DNA from: Corynebacterium uterequi
Lineage (GTDB): Bacteria > Actinomycetota > Actinomycetes > Mycobacteriales > Mycobacteriaceae
Length of the DNA stretch: 64,000 nucleotides
Assembly: GCF_001021065.1 (NCBI RefSeq)
Contig: NZ_CP011546.1
Coordinates: 744,001 to 808,000, forward strand
Reading direction: 5' to 3'
A program made the position numbers and the translations under genes. Every line of letters starts with the position of its first letter. The first letter of the stretch is position 1. The notes below the pieces were generated by a model. The model made no database searches and was not told the origin of the DNA. It worked only from the letters and a program-made list of their open reading frames with translations. This document shows, piece by piece, positions 45,104 to 53,036 of this stretch.

Positions 45104-45133
45104 CGGCCCCGCACTGTCACTGGTGTGGGGCCG
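45104..45133 (+). terminator. Rho-independent terminator of eno
   Basis: CGGCCCCGCAC and GTGTGGGGCCG form a GC-rich stem with a short loop, followed by TTGTCGT. Confidence 0.7.
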
Positions 45134-45183
45134 TTGTCGTGTCCGCCTAAGGGGAGTTGGGCGTGGAGTAGAATCGGGCTTCT

Positions 45184-45660
45184 ATGGCACAGCGACAGCG
45201 CTCGCGCACCCGCGTCCCCGTGGCGCATCGGCGCGACTCCCCCCAGCTTCCCCGGTTGAAGAATCTCGGCCCGCGGGTTCGCAAGATCGACGCCCGCCTT
45301 GGCCTCGCGATGGGCTTGGCGGCCCTGGCACTCATGGCGATGCTGGTCGCCCCGGTGCGCAATTATCTCGATGGCCGGGCGGAGATCGCCCGGCTGACAG
45401 AATCCATCGAGCTCAAACAGCGCCAAAAAGCCAGCCTCCAGGCCGAGCTGGAGCGCTACAGCGATGAGGCCTATATCCGCCAGGAGGCGCGTCGTCGCCT
45501 TGGTTTCATCGAACCTGGAGAGGTCGCCTTCCGCATCGTCGATCCCCGCATGACCCCGCAGGAGCAGGTCACCACCTCCTCGACCGATGAGGCGATCCAG
45601 CCGGAGTGGTACCAGGTGTTGTGGCGATCCGTGGCCGAACCGGAACGCCCGGTACAGTAA
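45184..45660 (+). CDS. ftsB: FtsB/DivIC-family septum formation initiator
   Basis: 158-residue bitopic divisome protein. A basic cytoplasmic N-terminus (1-38), one membrane helix (about 40-57, LGLAMGLAALALMAMLVA) and a coiled coil (about 63-95, RAEIARLTESIELKQRQKAS) followed by the conserved EAYIRQEARRRLGFIEPGE. FtsB works with FtsL and FtsQ to activate septal wall synthesis. The eno-ftsB-DUF501-ppx order is conserved in actinobacteria. TAGAAT ends 9 nt before the ATG, so the leader is very short. Confidence 0.92.
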   Translation: MAQRQRSRTRVPVAHRRDSPQLPRLKNLGPRVRKIDARLGLAMGLAALALMAMLVAPVRNYLDGRAEIARLTESIELKQRQKASLQAELERYSDEAYIRQEARRRLGFIEPGEVAFRIVDPRMTPQEQVTTSSTDEAIQPEWYQVLWRSVAEPERPVQ

Positions 45661-45665
45661 TCGCC

Positions 45666-46223
45666 ATGACTGTTGCCGAAGAGGACCTGGGTATTGTCAC
45701 CGAGCAGCTCGGTCGCCGCCCCCGCGGCGTCCTGGACATCGCGTATCGGACGCCGGATGGCCAGCCCGGCGTCGTGAAGACCGCGCCCCGGCTCGACGAC
45801 GGTACCCCCTTTCCCACCTTGTATTACCTCACGGACCCGCGCCTGACGGCCGAGGCCTCCCGCCTGGAGGTGGCGCAGGTGATGAAGTGGATGGAGGCCC
45901 GCCTCGGCAGCGACGACGCGCTGCGCGCCGACTATGAGCGGGCACACGAGTACTACCTCGCCGAACGCAACGCCATCGAGGACCTCGGCACGGACTTCTC
46001 CGGCGGCGGGATGCCCGACCGGGTGAAATGCCTGCATGTGCTCATCGCCTACGCCCTGGCTGAGGGTCCGGGCCGGATCCGGCTGGGGGACGAGGCGGTG
46101 GCGATCGCCGCCGAGCACGGCGATCTGCGTGGCAGCGCGATCCCGCAGGAGTGGCCGACCCCGGAGGATCTGGGCATCATCGTCGACGCCGACGGCTCCG
46201 CCCGGTTGGCTAAGGAGGGCTAG
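45666..46223 (+). CDS. DUF501-family protein
   Basis: 185-residue cytoplasmic protein of the DUF501 family, found next to ftsB and ppx in most actinobacteria; function unknown. Typical blocks are LGRRPRGVLDIAYRTPDGQPGVV, FPTLYYLTDPRL, EASRLEVAQVMKWME and GGMPDRVKCLHVL. TACAGT, which overlaps the end of ftsB, ends 7 nt before ATG 45666, so this gene can be transcribed without a leader from inside ftsB. Confidence 0.9.
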   Translation: MTVAEEDLGIVTEQLGRRPRGVLDIAYRTPDGQPGVVKTAPRLDDGTPFPTLYYLTDPRLTAEASRLEVAQVMKWMEARLGSDDALRADYERAHEYYLAERNAIEDLGTDFSGGGMPDRVKCLHVLIAYALAEGPGRIRLGDEAVAIAAEHGDLRGSAIPQEWPTPEDLGIIVDADGSARLAKEG

Positions 46224-46226
46224 ATC

Positions 46227-47150
46227 ATGACGCGAGTGGCAGCGGTAGATTGCGGCACGAATGCGCTTCGCTTACTCATCTCCGATGACGGTCGGGAGGT
46301 CGTGCGCCTCAATGAGATCGTCCGCCTGGGAGAGGGCGTGGATGCCACGGGGCGCATCTCTCAGGCAGCGTTGGACCGAACCCGGGCAGTGTTGACTCGC
46401 TACGCGGAGATCATTCGCTTCGAAGGTGTCACGGCCGTGCGGATGGTGGCGACCTCGGCCACCCGAGACGCCGAGAACAAGGAAGACTTCTTCGCGATGA
46501 CCGAGGAGGTACTCGGCGTACGCGCCGAGGTAATCTCCGGGCAGGAAGAAGCGGAGCTCTCCTTCCGCGGGGCGATCCTAGACCTTGAACGTTCCCGTGG
46601 GCCCTTCTGCGTCATTGACTTGGGCGGCGGTTCGACGGAGTTCGTCGTCGGCGGGGCAGACGGGGAGATCTATGGCGCGAAGAGCGTGCAGATGGGCTGT
46701 GTTCGGCTTACCGAGCGCATCATGCGCTCGGACCCGCCGACGGACACCGAAGTGGAGATCGCGGAAGAGTACGTCGCGGAACGGATCAGCGAGGTCCTCG
46801 CGGAGGTTCCGGTGGATAAGGCCCGAACCTTCGTCGGGGTGGCGGGAACGTTTACGACATTGTCCGCCCTCGCGCAAGGGTTGGAGACCTATGACCCGGC
46901 GGAGATTCACTGCTCGGAGCTGCGATTCGACGCTTTGCGCGTGATTACCCGGGAGCTCGTCGGGTCCTCGTCCGCGCAGCGGGCCTCGCACCCGGTCATT
47001 CACCCGGGACGAGCCGACGTCATCGCTGGTGGTGCCGTGGCGGTGGAGGGGATCATCAACATGGTGGAGCGGCTGGAAACGGCGTCCTCCATCGTCATTT
47101 CTGAGAAAGACATTCTTGACGGTATAGTGTCCATCCTGGCTGCGTCCTAG
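46227..47150 (+). CDS. ppx: Exopolyphosphatase/GppA-family phosphatase
   Basis: 307-residue member of the Ppx/GppA ASKHA-fold family, which cleaves polyphosphate or (p)ppGpp pentaphosphate. The phosphate loops are VAAVDCGTNALRLL and VIDLGGGSTEFVVG, with TSATRDAENKEDF, GQEEAELSF and GVAGTFTTLSAL. It has the short two-domain form without the C-terminal HD domain of E. coli Ppx, as in actinobacterial Ppx. It begins 3 bp after the DUF501 stop, so the genes are cotranscribed. Polyphosphate turnover is shared with ppk2 at 5003. Confidence 0.94.
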   Translation: MTRVAAVDCGTNALRLLISDDGREVVRLNEIVRLGEGVDATGRISQAALDRTRAVLTRYAEIIRFEGVTAVRMVATSATRDAENKEDFFAMTEEVLGVRAEVISGQEEAELSFRGAILDLERSRGPFCVIDLGGGSTEFVVGGADGEIYGAKSVQMGCVRLTERIMRSDPPTDTEVEIAEEYVAERISEVLAEVPVDKARTFVGVAGTFTTLSALAQGLETYDPAEIHCSELRFDALRVITRELVGSSSAQRASHPVIHPGRADVIAGGAVAVEGIINMVERLETASSIVISEKDILDGIVSILAAS

Positions 47151-47160
47151 CGGCGCGAGG

Positions 47161-47234
47161 GCCCCTATAGCCCAATTGGCAGAGGCAGTCGACTTAAAAT
47201 CGATTCAGTGTGGGTTCGAATCCCACTGGGGGCA
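47161..47234 (+). tRNA. tRNA-Leu (UAA), short variable arm
   Basis: Acceptor GCCCCTA/TGGGGGC, D arm GCC...GGC, anticodon stem GTCGA/TCGAT with loop CTTAAAA (anticodon TAA), 5-nt variable loop TCAGT and T arm GTGGG-TTCGAAT-CCCAC; discriminator A. The anticodon predicts Leu, but tRNA-Leu normally has a long variable arm, which is missing here. Starts 11 bp after ppx. No CCA is encoded. Confidence 0.85.
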
Positions 47235-47275
47235 CGAGGGAAGAGGGGGCGCTGGGGGAAGAGGTGACGGATCAA

Positions 47276-47311
47276 CGCCGCCGCCCCCGGAGCTCGGTGG
47301 GGGCGGCGGCG
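47276..47311 (+). terminator. Strong hairpin after tRNA-Leu
   Basis: CGCCGCCGCCCCC and GGGGGCGGCGGCG, a perfect 13-bp stem about 40 bp after the tRNA. No T tract follows, so it may be a terminator or processing barrier. Confidence 0.55.
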
Positions 47312-47394
47312 TCGAACGCATAAGACCAGAGATGTCTGACAGTCCTTAAGGCCTCACTCTCCTTGCCTGTGGTTGGCGACCGTTCTCTTAGATC

Positions 47395-47413
47395 ATAGGT
47401 TAGGCTGCCCTAA
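47395..47413. promoter_or_regulatory. DtxR-like box overlapping a promoter
   Basis: ATAGGTTAGGCTGCCCTAA matches the 19-bp DtxR palindrome TTAGGTTAGGCTAACCTAA at 16 positions. It overlaps TAGGTT (47396-47401), which lies 17 bp after TTGGCG (47373-47378), a promoter pointing to the Bax-inhibitor-like gene, so iron-loaded DtxR could repress it. Confidence 0.5.
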
Positions 47414-47476
47414 AGTTGCAAGGGGTCCGGCCAAAAAGTTTCCGTCGGGTAGGGAACAACGACCCGGGCCGGTACG

Positions 47477-47504
47477 TTGATCCTTAATAGAACGACAATA
47501 TATC
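47477..47504 (+). promoter_or_regulatory. Promoter proximal to the Bax-inhibitor-like gene
   Basis: TTGATC (47477-47482), a 16-bp spacer and TATATC (47499-47504) put the start near 47511, with AGAGAGG as ribosome site before GTG 47528. Confidence 0.45.
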
Positions 47505-47527
47505 TGTGCAAGAGAGGTGTTCGGCAC

Positions 47528-48349
47528 GTGCGAAGCAACAACCCGGTTCTGACCAAGCTGCGTCCGCAGCAAGCAAGCGGCGGCTACTATCAGGGAGGCC
47601 ACCAGGGCCTCGATGGCTTCGGCGGCTACGGCCAGCCCGCGCCGTCCGCTGCCCAGGCTGAGCGGCCCATGACGGTGGACGATGTGGTGACCAAGACCGG
47701 CATGACGCTGGCCGTCATCGTCGTCTTCGCCCTTATCAACTTCGGTCTCGCCAAGGCCGGCATGGTGGGCTTGGCCGTGGGACTCACGGCCGTTGGCGGC
47801 ATCGGCGGCTTCATTACCGTGCTGATCGCCACGTTGGGTGGCAAGTCCGGCCCGGTGTCTACGCTCATTTACGCGGCCTTCGAAGGCCTGCTCGTTGGCG
47901 GTATCTCGTTGCTGCTCTCCGGCTGGCTGGTGGGTGGCGCTAACGCGGGTGCGCTGATCGGGCAGGCGGTGCTCGGCACCCTCGGCGTGTTCCTGGGCAT
48001 GCTCTTCGTCTACAAGACCGGCGCCATTAAGGTCACCCCGAAGTTCACCCGCTTCCTTATGGGCGCGCTCATCGGCGTCGTCGTGCTGTCGCTGGGCAAC
48101 ATGCTGCTCGCCATGTTCACGGACGCTAACCCGCTGCGCGACGGCGGCATCCTCGCCATCATCTTCTCCCTGGTCTGCATCGCTCTCGCTGCGCTGAGCT
48201 TCCTGCAGGACTTCGACGCCGCTGACCGGCTCATCCGGGCCGGCGCCCCGGCCTCGATGGCCTGGTCCGTCGCCCTCGGCCTGGCTGTGACCCTGGTGTG
48301 GCTCTACACCGAGATCCTGCGCTTCTTGAGCTACTTCACCCAGCGCTAA
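47528..48349 (+). CDS. Bax inhibitor-1/YccA-family membrane protein
   Basis: 273-residue BI-1-like protein. A cytoplasmic Gly/Gln-rich N-terminus (1-48) is followed by seven hydrophobic segments from about 55 to 270 (GMTLAVIVVFALINFGLAKAG onward) with the family motif FEGLLVGGISLLL and the Asp-containing DFDAADRLI. Bacterial members are proposed pH-sensitive calcium leak channels or stress modulators; physiological role in corynebacteria is unclear. GTG 47528 is chosen since the next residues, RSNNPVLTKL, begin the conserved region. A DtxR-like box lies 115 bp upstream. A classic terminator follows. Confidence 0.9.
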   Translation: MRSNNPVLTKLRPQQASGGYYQGGHQGLDGFGGYGQPAPSAAQAERPMTVDDVVTKTGMTLAVIVVFALINFGLAKAGMVGLAVGLTAVGGIGGFITVLIATLGGKSGPVSTLIYAAFEGLLVGGISLLLSGWLVGGANAGALIGQAVLGTLGVFLGMLFVYKTGAIKVTPKFTRFLMGALIGVVVLSLGNMLLAMFTDANPLRDGGILAIIFSLVCIALAALSFLQDFDAADRLIRAGAPASMAWSVALGLAVTLVWLYTEILRFLSYFTQR

Positions 48350-48374
48350 ACCGAACTCCAGTCTGATAAGACCG

Positions 48375-48408
48375 AACCGGCCCGCACCACTGGCGCAGGC
48401 CGGTTTTT
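48375..48408 (+). terminator. Rho-independent terminator of the Bax-inhibitor-like gene
   Basis: AACCGGCC (48375-48382) pairs with GGCCGGTT (48398-48405) and runs into TTT. It also lies just beyond the convergent DUF1707 gene. Confidence 0.85.
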
Positions 48409-48419
48409 GCTTGGCTTTG

Positions 48420-49088
48420 CTAGTTCTTCGCGGGCCGGGAGGTGCGAGGAACCCTCACCACACTCACTCCGCCCATGAACGCCAGCCCGCGGACGGTGAC
48501 GCTGGGTGCATCCTCCGGAAGATCCGACTGCGCTAACGTCACGCCGGGGGCGTCTTCGGTTCCAAAGCCGCCCATGAACGGGATGCCAACGGCCTTGACC
48601 CGCACGTCCTCGGGGACCCGAACCTCGATGCCGCCCATGAAGGCCACGGCCGTGATCGTCGTGTTCTGTGAGCTGAGCCGGGCGCGGGACAGATCTACCT
48701 CGGTGCCGCCCATGAAGGCCACCGATAAGTGTTGGGAAGCAGCGAGCCAATCACCGGAGAGCTCCGTGCCGCCCATGACTCCCAGGCTGATGGCGGAACC
48801 CCCGGATTCGTTGGTCACCATCGAGCTGGCGCTGCGGGTGGCCGGGCGCCTCGTGCCCCACACGGCGGGCGGGGCGGTAGGCGACGGCGGGTGCGGCTCC
48901 AGCAGGTCGGCTGTGAGCGGGACCAGGTCCCGGCGCACGCGGGCGTCTCGGGCGGCGGTGGCTCGCTCGTCAAATTCGGCGAAGGTGAGCTGGCCTAGGC
49001 TCATGGCCTGCCCGAGCTGCTCGATGACGTGTTCTCTTTCGGCGTCGCTGACCCGAATATCAAGGTGGCGGTCGTGATCCTCGCTCAT
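48420..49088 (-). CDS. DUF1707 domain protein with FMGG repeats
   Basis: 222-residue protein. The N-terminal DUF1707 helix bundle (about 4-55: IRVSDAEREHVIEQLGQAMSLG, LTFAEFDERATAARDAR) is joined by a Pro-rich linker to a beta-helix-like region with five GG turns (VMGGTE, FMGGTEV, FMGGIEV, FMGGFG, FMGGVSV), the LiaF-C/cell-wall-active-response type fold. No membrane helix is present, unlike full LiaF. Role unknown; cell-envelope stress sensing is the guess. ATG 49088 lies 7 nt after TATCGT (leaderless). Confidence 0.84.
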   Translation of the reverse strand: MSEDHDRHLDIRVSDAEREHVIEQLGQAMSLGQLTFAEFDERATAARDARVRRDLVPLTADLLEPHPPSPTAPPAVWGTRRPATRSASSMVTNESGGSAISLGVMGGTELSGDWLAASQHLSVAFMGGTEVDLSRARLSSQNTTITAVAFMGGIEVRVPEDVRVKAVGIPFMGGFGTEDAPGVTLAQSDLPEDAPSVTVRGLAFMGGVSVVRVPRTSRPAKN

Positions 49089-49139
49089 GAGTATCACGAT
49101 AGACCCTCCCGGGCCGGCGTGAGTTCCCTTAACCTCGGG

Positions 49140-49670
49140 CTAGCTGCTCACAACCTGACCGTCGATCATGACGGTGGAAAAAACCAGCTCGGAGCCGTTA
49201 TCGACGGGAACTGAGAGCACCACCGTCACCTCTTTGCCTTGTAGCGTGCCGGTGCCCTCTGCCTGCTCGTCGTCCCACGAGTCCCACACGATATCCGTGA
49301 GTTGAACCGTGGGCGAGGAGCAATCAGCGCTCAGCGTCGTCGGGCGGTGTTCAGGCGCGCCGACGCAGTCGATGACCAGCACCGTGCCGGCCCGCGTGCG
49401 CGATGCAGACGGCGAGGCGGTGCTCGACGGCGTCGCCGGGCGTAAAGAGGATGCGGAGGGCGACGCGGACGGCGTCGGGGTGGGCGAGGCGGATCCCGCC
49501 GACGACGTGGCCGGCATCGACGACGCGGACGCCGCGCTCATCGCGTCGTCCGGCGTCGGGGAGCCTGCCGGAGTGGGCTCGCGAGTGGCGGGGTTCGAAC
49601 ACGACACTAGCGCCGCCGCCAACCCCACGACGAACACGGCGCGAGGCGCCCACTGAACGGATGACTTCAT
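49140..49670 (-). CDS. Hypothetical lipoprotein with Ser/Ala/Pro-rich linker
   Basis: 176-residue exported protein without recognised family. The signal peptide ends in LVSC (Cys near 24), and a very low-complexity Ser/Thr/Ala/Pro stretch (about 27-92) leads to a small C-terminal domain with two cysteines (LVIDCVG, LSADCSS) and VVLSVPVDNGSELVFSTVMIDGQVVSS. The start may be at 49670 or 49676. It neighbours greA on the same strand with 22 bp between. Confidence 0.78.
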   Translation of the reverse strand: MKSSVQWAPRAVFVVGLAAALVSCSNPATREPTPAGSPTPDDAMSAASASSMPATSSAGSASPTPTPSASPSASSLRPATPSSTASPSASRTRAGTVLVIDCVGAPEHRPTTLSADCSSPTVQLTDIVWDSWDDEQAEGTGTLQGKEVTVVLSVPVDNGSELVFSTVMIDGQVVSS

Positions 49671-49692
49671 GTGCAACGTTCCTACGCCGTGC

Positions 49693-50211
49693 CTAGGCGC
49701 GCGGCGTCGAGGCCTTCTGCGAGTCGTAGGGGGCCGCGGAGACGATCGTCACGGAGATGGTGCGGCCGTTGGGGGCGGTGTACTCCCGGGTCTCGCCCTC
49801 GGAGGCTCCCAGCACGGCGGCGCCGAGCGGTGACTGCTCGGAGTAGGTCTCCAGATCCTTGTTGTCGGTGGAGGCGGCGCGGGTGCCGATGAGGAAGGTC
49901 TCCTTCATGGACTCATCACCGTTGTAGTAGACGTGGACGACGGACCCCACGTGGGCCACGCCCTCAACGTGGACGGAGCGCTCCGTGGTGGAGTTCTGGA
50001 GCACCTCGGAGATCTGCTTAATGCGGGCCTCTTCCTGGTCCTGCTGCTCGCGGGCCGCGTCATAACCCGCGTTCTCCTTGAGGTCGCCTTCCTCGCGTCG
50101 CTCGTTAATCTCGGCGGCGATGACCGGGCGGTTATCGATGAGAGCCTGGAGCTCCTGCTCCAGCTTCGCCTTCATCTCCGGGGTGATGTACTGCTTCTGA
50201 ACGTCTGCCAT
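49693..50211 (-). CDS. greA: Transcription elongation factor GreA
   Basis: 172-residue GreA that rescues backtracked RNA polymerase by stimulating transcript cleavage. The N-terminal antiparallel coiled coil (about 8-80, ITPEMKAKLEQELQALIDN, INERREEGDLKENAGYDAA with the tip acidic residues) and the C-terminal FKBP-like domain (LGAAVLGASEGETREYTAPNG) are intact. Next to mca and DUF4307, as in mycobacteria. Confidence 0.96.
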   Translation of the reverse strand: MADVQKQYITPEMKAKLEQELQALIDNRPVIAAEINERREEGDLKENAGYDAAREQQDQEEARIKQISEVLQNSTTERSVHVEGVAHVGSVVHVYYNGDESMKETFLIGTRAASTDNKDLETYSEQSPLGAAVLGASEGETREYTAPNGRTISVTIVSAAPYDSQKASTPRA

Positions 50212-50291
50212 GATCGGGCTGACCCTTTCCCTATCCGTGATTATCGACGACGCTTCCGGGGCCGTCGTGACTTAGATGCCCCCGGATAGTA

Positions 50292-50750
50292 TCAGAACGT
50301 GTTCACCGCCTGGTCGGGTTCCATGAACGGCGCCATGGCGGTGGAGCAGCCGTAGAGTTGGCCGGCGACGGGCAGCTCCCGGGTGGGGATGTCAGCCGCG
50401 ATTCGCTGGTGGGCCTCGCCCCCGGCCGGCAGGAGGATTTCCCGGCGTCCGACCTCGGCCATCTCGTAGTCCATCGCGGTGACGATGCAGTAGGCGGGCT
50501 CGTTGACGTCGCGTCGCTCGATGTCCACCCATACCCGCAGCGTGGCGTCGTCGACCCGCTCGTGGGCCACGTAGGTGGCGCTGATCGGCTTGGTGGCGCT
50601 GGCGTACACGAGCCGGCCGATGAAGGCGACGAGCGAGATCGCCAGGATGGCCAGTAGTATTGCGAAAACCTTCCCGCTGAGTTGGTTGCGCTTCTGCGGC
50701 GACGTGTCGCGGCCGTAGCGGGACGCTGGGCGGGTGAAGGAAGAGCTCAT
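50292..50750 (-). CDS. DUF4307-family membrane protein
   Basis: 152-residue protein with one membrane helix (about 26-48, KVFAILLAILAISLVAFIGRL) and an exported beta-domain containing RVWVDIERRDVNEPAYCIVTAMDYEMAEVGRREI-like blocks that define DUF4307. It is found beside mca/greA in actinobacteria. A TAGTCT hexamer ends 8 nt before the ATG (leaderless). Function unknown. Confidence 0.86.
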   Translation of the reverse strand: MSSSFTRPASRYGRDTSPQKRNQLSGKVFAILLAILAISLVAFIGRLVYASATKPISATYVAHERVDDATLRVWVDIERRDVNEPAYCIVTAMDYEMAEVGRREILLPAGGEAHQRIAADIPTRELPVAGQLYGCSTAMAPFMEPDQAVNTF

Positions 50751-50863
50751 GACTGTCTAGACTATTCCACCTCGCACAGTCGGGGGAGTACGGCCGACGG
50801 TTAGGACGACGGCCGGCTACGCGTAAGATGAATTGCGTATACGGCAACAAGTTGAGGGAGTAG

Positions 50864-51736
50864 ATGACAGTGTCCGCGTTCCGTCTTATGGCGATTCACG
50901 CCCACCCGGACGACGAAGCGTCGAAGGGCGCCGCCACCATGGCCAAGTACGTCGCCGAGGGCAACGAGGTGCTCGTGGTGACCTGCACCGGCGGCGAACG
51001 GGGCGATATCCTCAACCCAGCGATGGATCGCCCGGGGGTTAAGGACCGCCTCAACGAGCTACGCCGGGAGGAAATGGCTCGCTCGGCCGCCGCCCTCGGA
51101 GTGGAGCATGAATGGCTGGGGTACGTCGACTCCGGGCTGCCCCAGGGAGACCCGCTCCCGCCGCTACCGGATGGCTGTTTCGCGTTGGAAGACTCGCAGG
51201 AGGTGGCCGACCACCTCATCGGCGTGATCCGGCGGGCCAAACCACACGTCATCATCACCTACGACGAAAACGGTGGCTACCCTCACCCGGATCACCTCAA
51301 AGTCCACGAGGTCTCCGTCCTGGCCTGGGAGCGCGCCGGCGACGCCGCGTACCGCCCCGACCTGGGTGAGCCGTGGGAACCGAAGAAGCTTTATTACTCC
51401 CACGGTTTCGTCCGCCAGCGGATGCTCCTGCTGCACAATCAGCTCCTCGAATCCGGCCTGAGCAGCCCGTACGGGCCCATGCTTCAGCGGTGGTCGGAGA
51501 ACAAGGCGGACATCATGGCGCGGGTGACCACCCAGATCCACTGCGCGGACTACTTCGGGCACCGGGAGGCAGCGCTCATCGCCCACGCCACCCAGATCGA
51601 CCCGGCCGGCGCCTTCCTGGCGAGCCCCGTCGAGGTCCAGCAGCGCCTCTGGCCCACCGAGGAGTTCGAGCTCGCCGCCACCCGAGTGTCCACCACCTTG
51701 CCGGAGGATGACCTCTTCGCTGGGTTGGCGCATTAA
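50864..51736 (+). CDS. mca: Mycothiol S-conjugate amidase
   Basis: 290-residue zinc amidase of the LmbE-like fold that cleaves mycothiol-toxin conjugates to mercapturic acids, part of thiol detoxification in actinobacteria. The metal ligands are in AIHAHPDDE (12-18) and PHPDH (near 140-144); TCTGGERGDILNPAMD and YVDSGLPQGDPLPPLPDGCF match Mca rather than MshB by length and order. Start ATG 50864, with GAGGGAG just upstream. Neighbours greA, DUF4307 and the cis-prenyl synthase are the conserved group. Confidence 0.95.
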   Translation: MTVSAFRLMAIHAHPDDEASKGAATMAKYVAEGNEVLVVTCTGGERGDILNPAMDRPGVKDRLNELRREEMARSAAALGVEHEWLGYVDSGLPQGDPLPPLPDGCFALEDSQEVADHLIGVIRRAKPHVIITYDENGGYPHPDHLKVHEVSVLAWERAGDAAYRPDLGEPWEPKKLYYSHGFVRQRMLLLHNQLLESGLSSPYGPMLQRWSENKADIMARVTTQIHCADYFGHREAALIAHATQIDPAGAFLASPVEVQQRLWPTEEFELAATRVSTTLPEDDLFAGLAH

Positions 51737-51784
51737 GCTAGCTCGCGGGATAATCACCGGCACGCTTCGGCGAAGGAGAAGACC

Positions 51785-52096
51785 TTGACTGTTAACGACC
51801 TTGTTCTTGACGGCTACCTTCTGGTGGCGCAGGGAATCACCGGACCGGCGGCCCCGACTGACGGTCCGCTGGGCGCCGAGTTCGGCAAGGCGTCCCCGAT
51901 CGGTTTGTTCGTCCTTGTGGTCCTCGCCGTCGCCGTGATTTGCCTGGGGTGGGCCTTCCACCGCCGGCACTCTCGTTTCCGCCGCCGTCGGCTCTTCGCT
52001 GAGGCGCGGGGGATCGACCCCTTCGACAAGGAGGCGGTGGACGCCGCCATGGCCGAAGCCGGCGTGAAGGATCTGCGCAAGGACACCTTTTTCTAG
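51785..52096 (+). CDS. Small single-helix membrane protein
   Basis: 103 residues. A short N-terminal part, one membrane helix (about 40-58, LFVLVVLAVAVICLGWAF) and a basic-then-acidic cytoplasmic tail with RRRRLFAEARGIDPFDKEAVDAAMAEAG. Proteins of this kind sit after mca in mycobacteria and corynebacteria; their role is unknown. The start is TTG 51785 with AAGGAG 6 nt upstream. Confidence 0.78.
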   Translation: MTVNDLVLDGYLLVAQGITGPAAPTDGPLGAEFGKASPIGLFVLVVLAVAVICLGWAFHRRHSRFRRRRLFAEARGIDPFDKEAVDAAMAEAGVKDLRKDTFF

Positions 52097-52180
52097 ATCT
52101 CAGCGCCGGTCGCGGCCGGAAATCTGCCCAGGTGGGCCGAGCGCCGGTGTGTCCATGCGTGCCAGGCTAAAATGCCCAAT

Positions 52181-52951
52181 GTGAAACTCCTGCCGCGTCT
52201 TCTCTACCCGCTGTACGAACAGCGCTTGCTCAAAGAAGTTGCCGGGCTGCCGCAACCCAAGCACATCGCGGTCATCGTCGACGGCAACCGTCGGTGGGCC
52301 CGCGCGGCTGGCTTTGCCGACGTCTCCCACGGTCACCGTATCGGTGCCAAAAAGGTCGCCGAGCTCGTGTCCTGGTGCAAGGACACCGACGTTGAGGTCA
52401 TCACCGTCTACCTGCTGTCGACGGAAAACCTGTCCCGCTCCAGCGAAGAAATCGAGCTGCTTTTCGAGATCATCTCCGGCGTGGTGAGCGAATTGGCCAA
52501 TGGCGACACCGATTGCCGAGTGCGGTTGGTGGGTCATCTGCACCTGCTTCCCGGTGACATCGCGGAGAGTATGCAGCGGGAGGCCGCCAAGACGTGCGAC
52601 AACGACGGCATTACCGTCAACGTCGCCGTCGGCTACGGCGGGCGTCAAGAAATCGTCGACGCCGCCCGGGACGTGATCCGGGAGGCGACGGCGCGCGGCG
52701 TCGAACTGGCGAAGCTTGCCGACGCCATCACGGTGGAATCCATCTCCACCCACCTGTACACCTCGGGCCAACCGGACCCGGATCTGGTGATCCGCACCTC
52801 CGGCGAGCAGCGGCTGAGCGGGTTCCTGCTGTGGCAGGCGGCGTACTCGGAGATCTGGTTTACCGACACGTTCTGGCCGGCCTTCCGTCGCATTGATCTG
52901 CTGCGGGCGCTGCGGGATTATTCCAAGCGATCGCGGCGGTTCGGCAAGTAG
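52181..52951 (+). CDS. uppS: cis-Prenyl diphosphate synthase (short-chain Z-FPP/UppS family)
   Basis: 256-residue cis-prenyltransferase. The catalytic Asp34 is in AVIVDGNRRWAR, with LLSTENLSRSSEEI, IRTSGEQRLSGFLLWQAAYSE and FWPAFRRIDLLRALRDYSKR. Position after mca matches the mycobacterial gene for omega,E,Z-farnesyl diphosphate synthase (first step to decaprenyl phosphate), so this is more likely that short-chain enzyme than the main UppS; product length cannot be read directly. TAAAAT ends 7 nt before GTG 52181, so this start is preferred to ATG 52172, which lies inside the hexamer. Confidence 0.9.
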   Translation: MKLLPRLLYPLYEQRLLKEVAGLPQPKHIAVIVDGNRRWARAAGFADVSHGHRIGAKKVAELVSWCKDTDVEVITVYLLSTENLSRSSEEIELLFEIISGVVSELANGDTDCRVRLVGHLHLLPGDIAESMQREAAKTCDNDGITVNVAVGYGGRQEIVDAARDVIREATARGVELAKLADAITVESISTHLYTSGQPDPDLVIRTSGEQRLSGFLLWQAAYSEIWFTDTFWPAFRRIDLLRALRDYSKRSRRFGK

Positions 52952-53036
52952 CTCGCGCGTTCTCAAGGTGACAGTTCGCCCCAAGTGTGAAAAGGTGATG
53001 TGTCTTCAAGACCTCGCTATGGGAAGGACTGACTCG

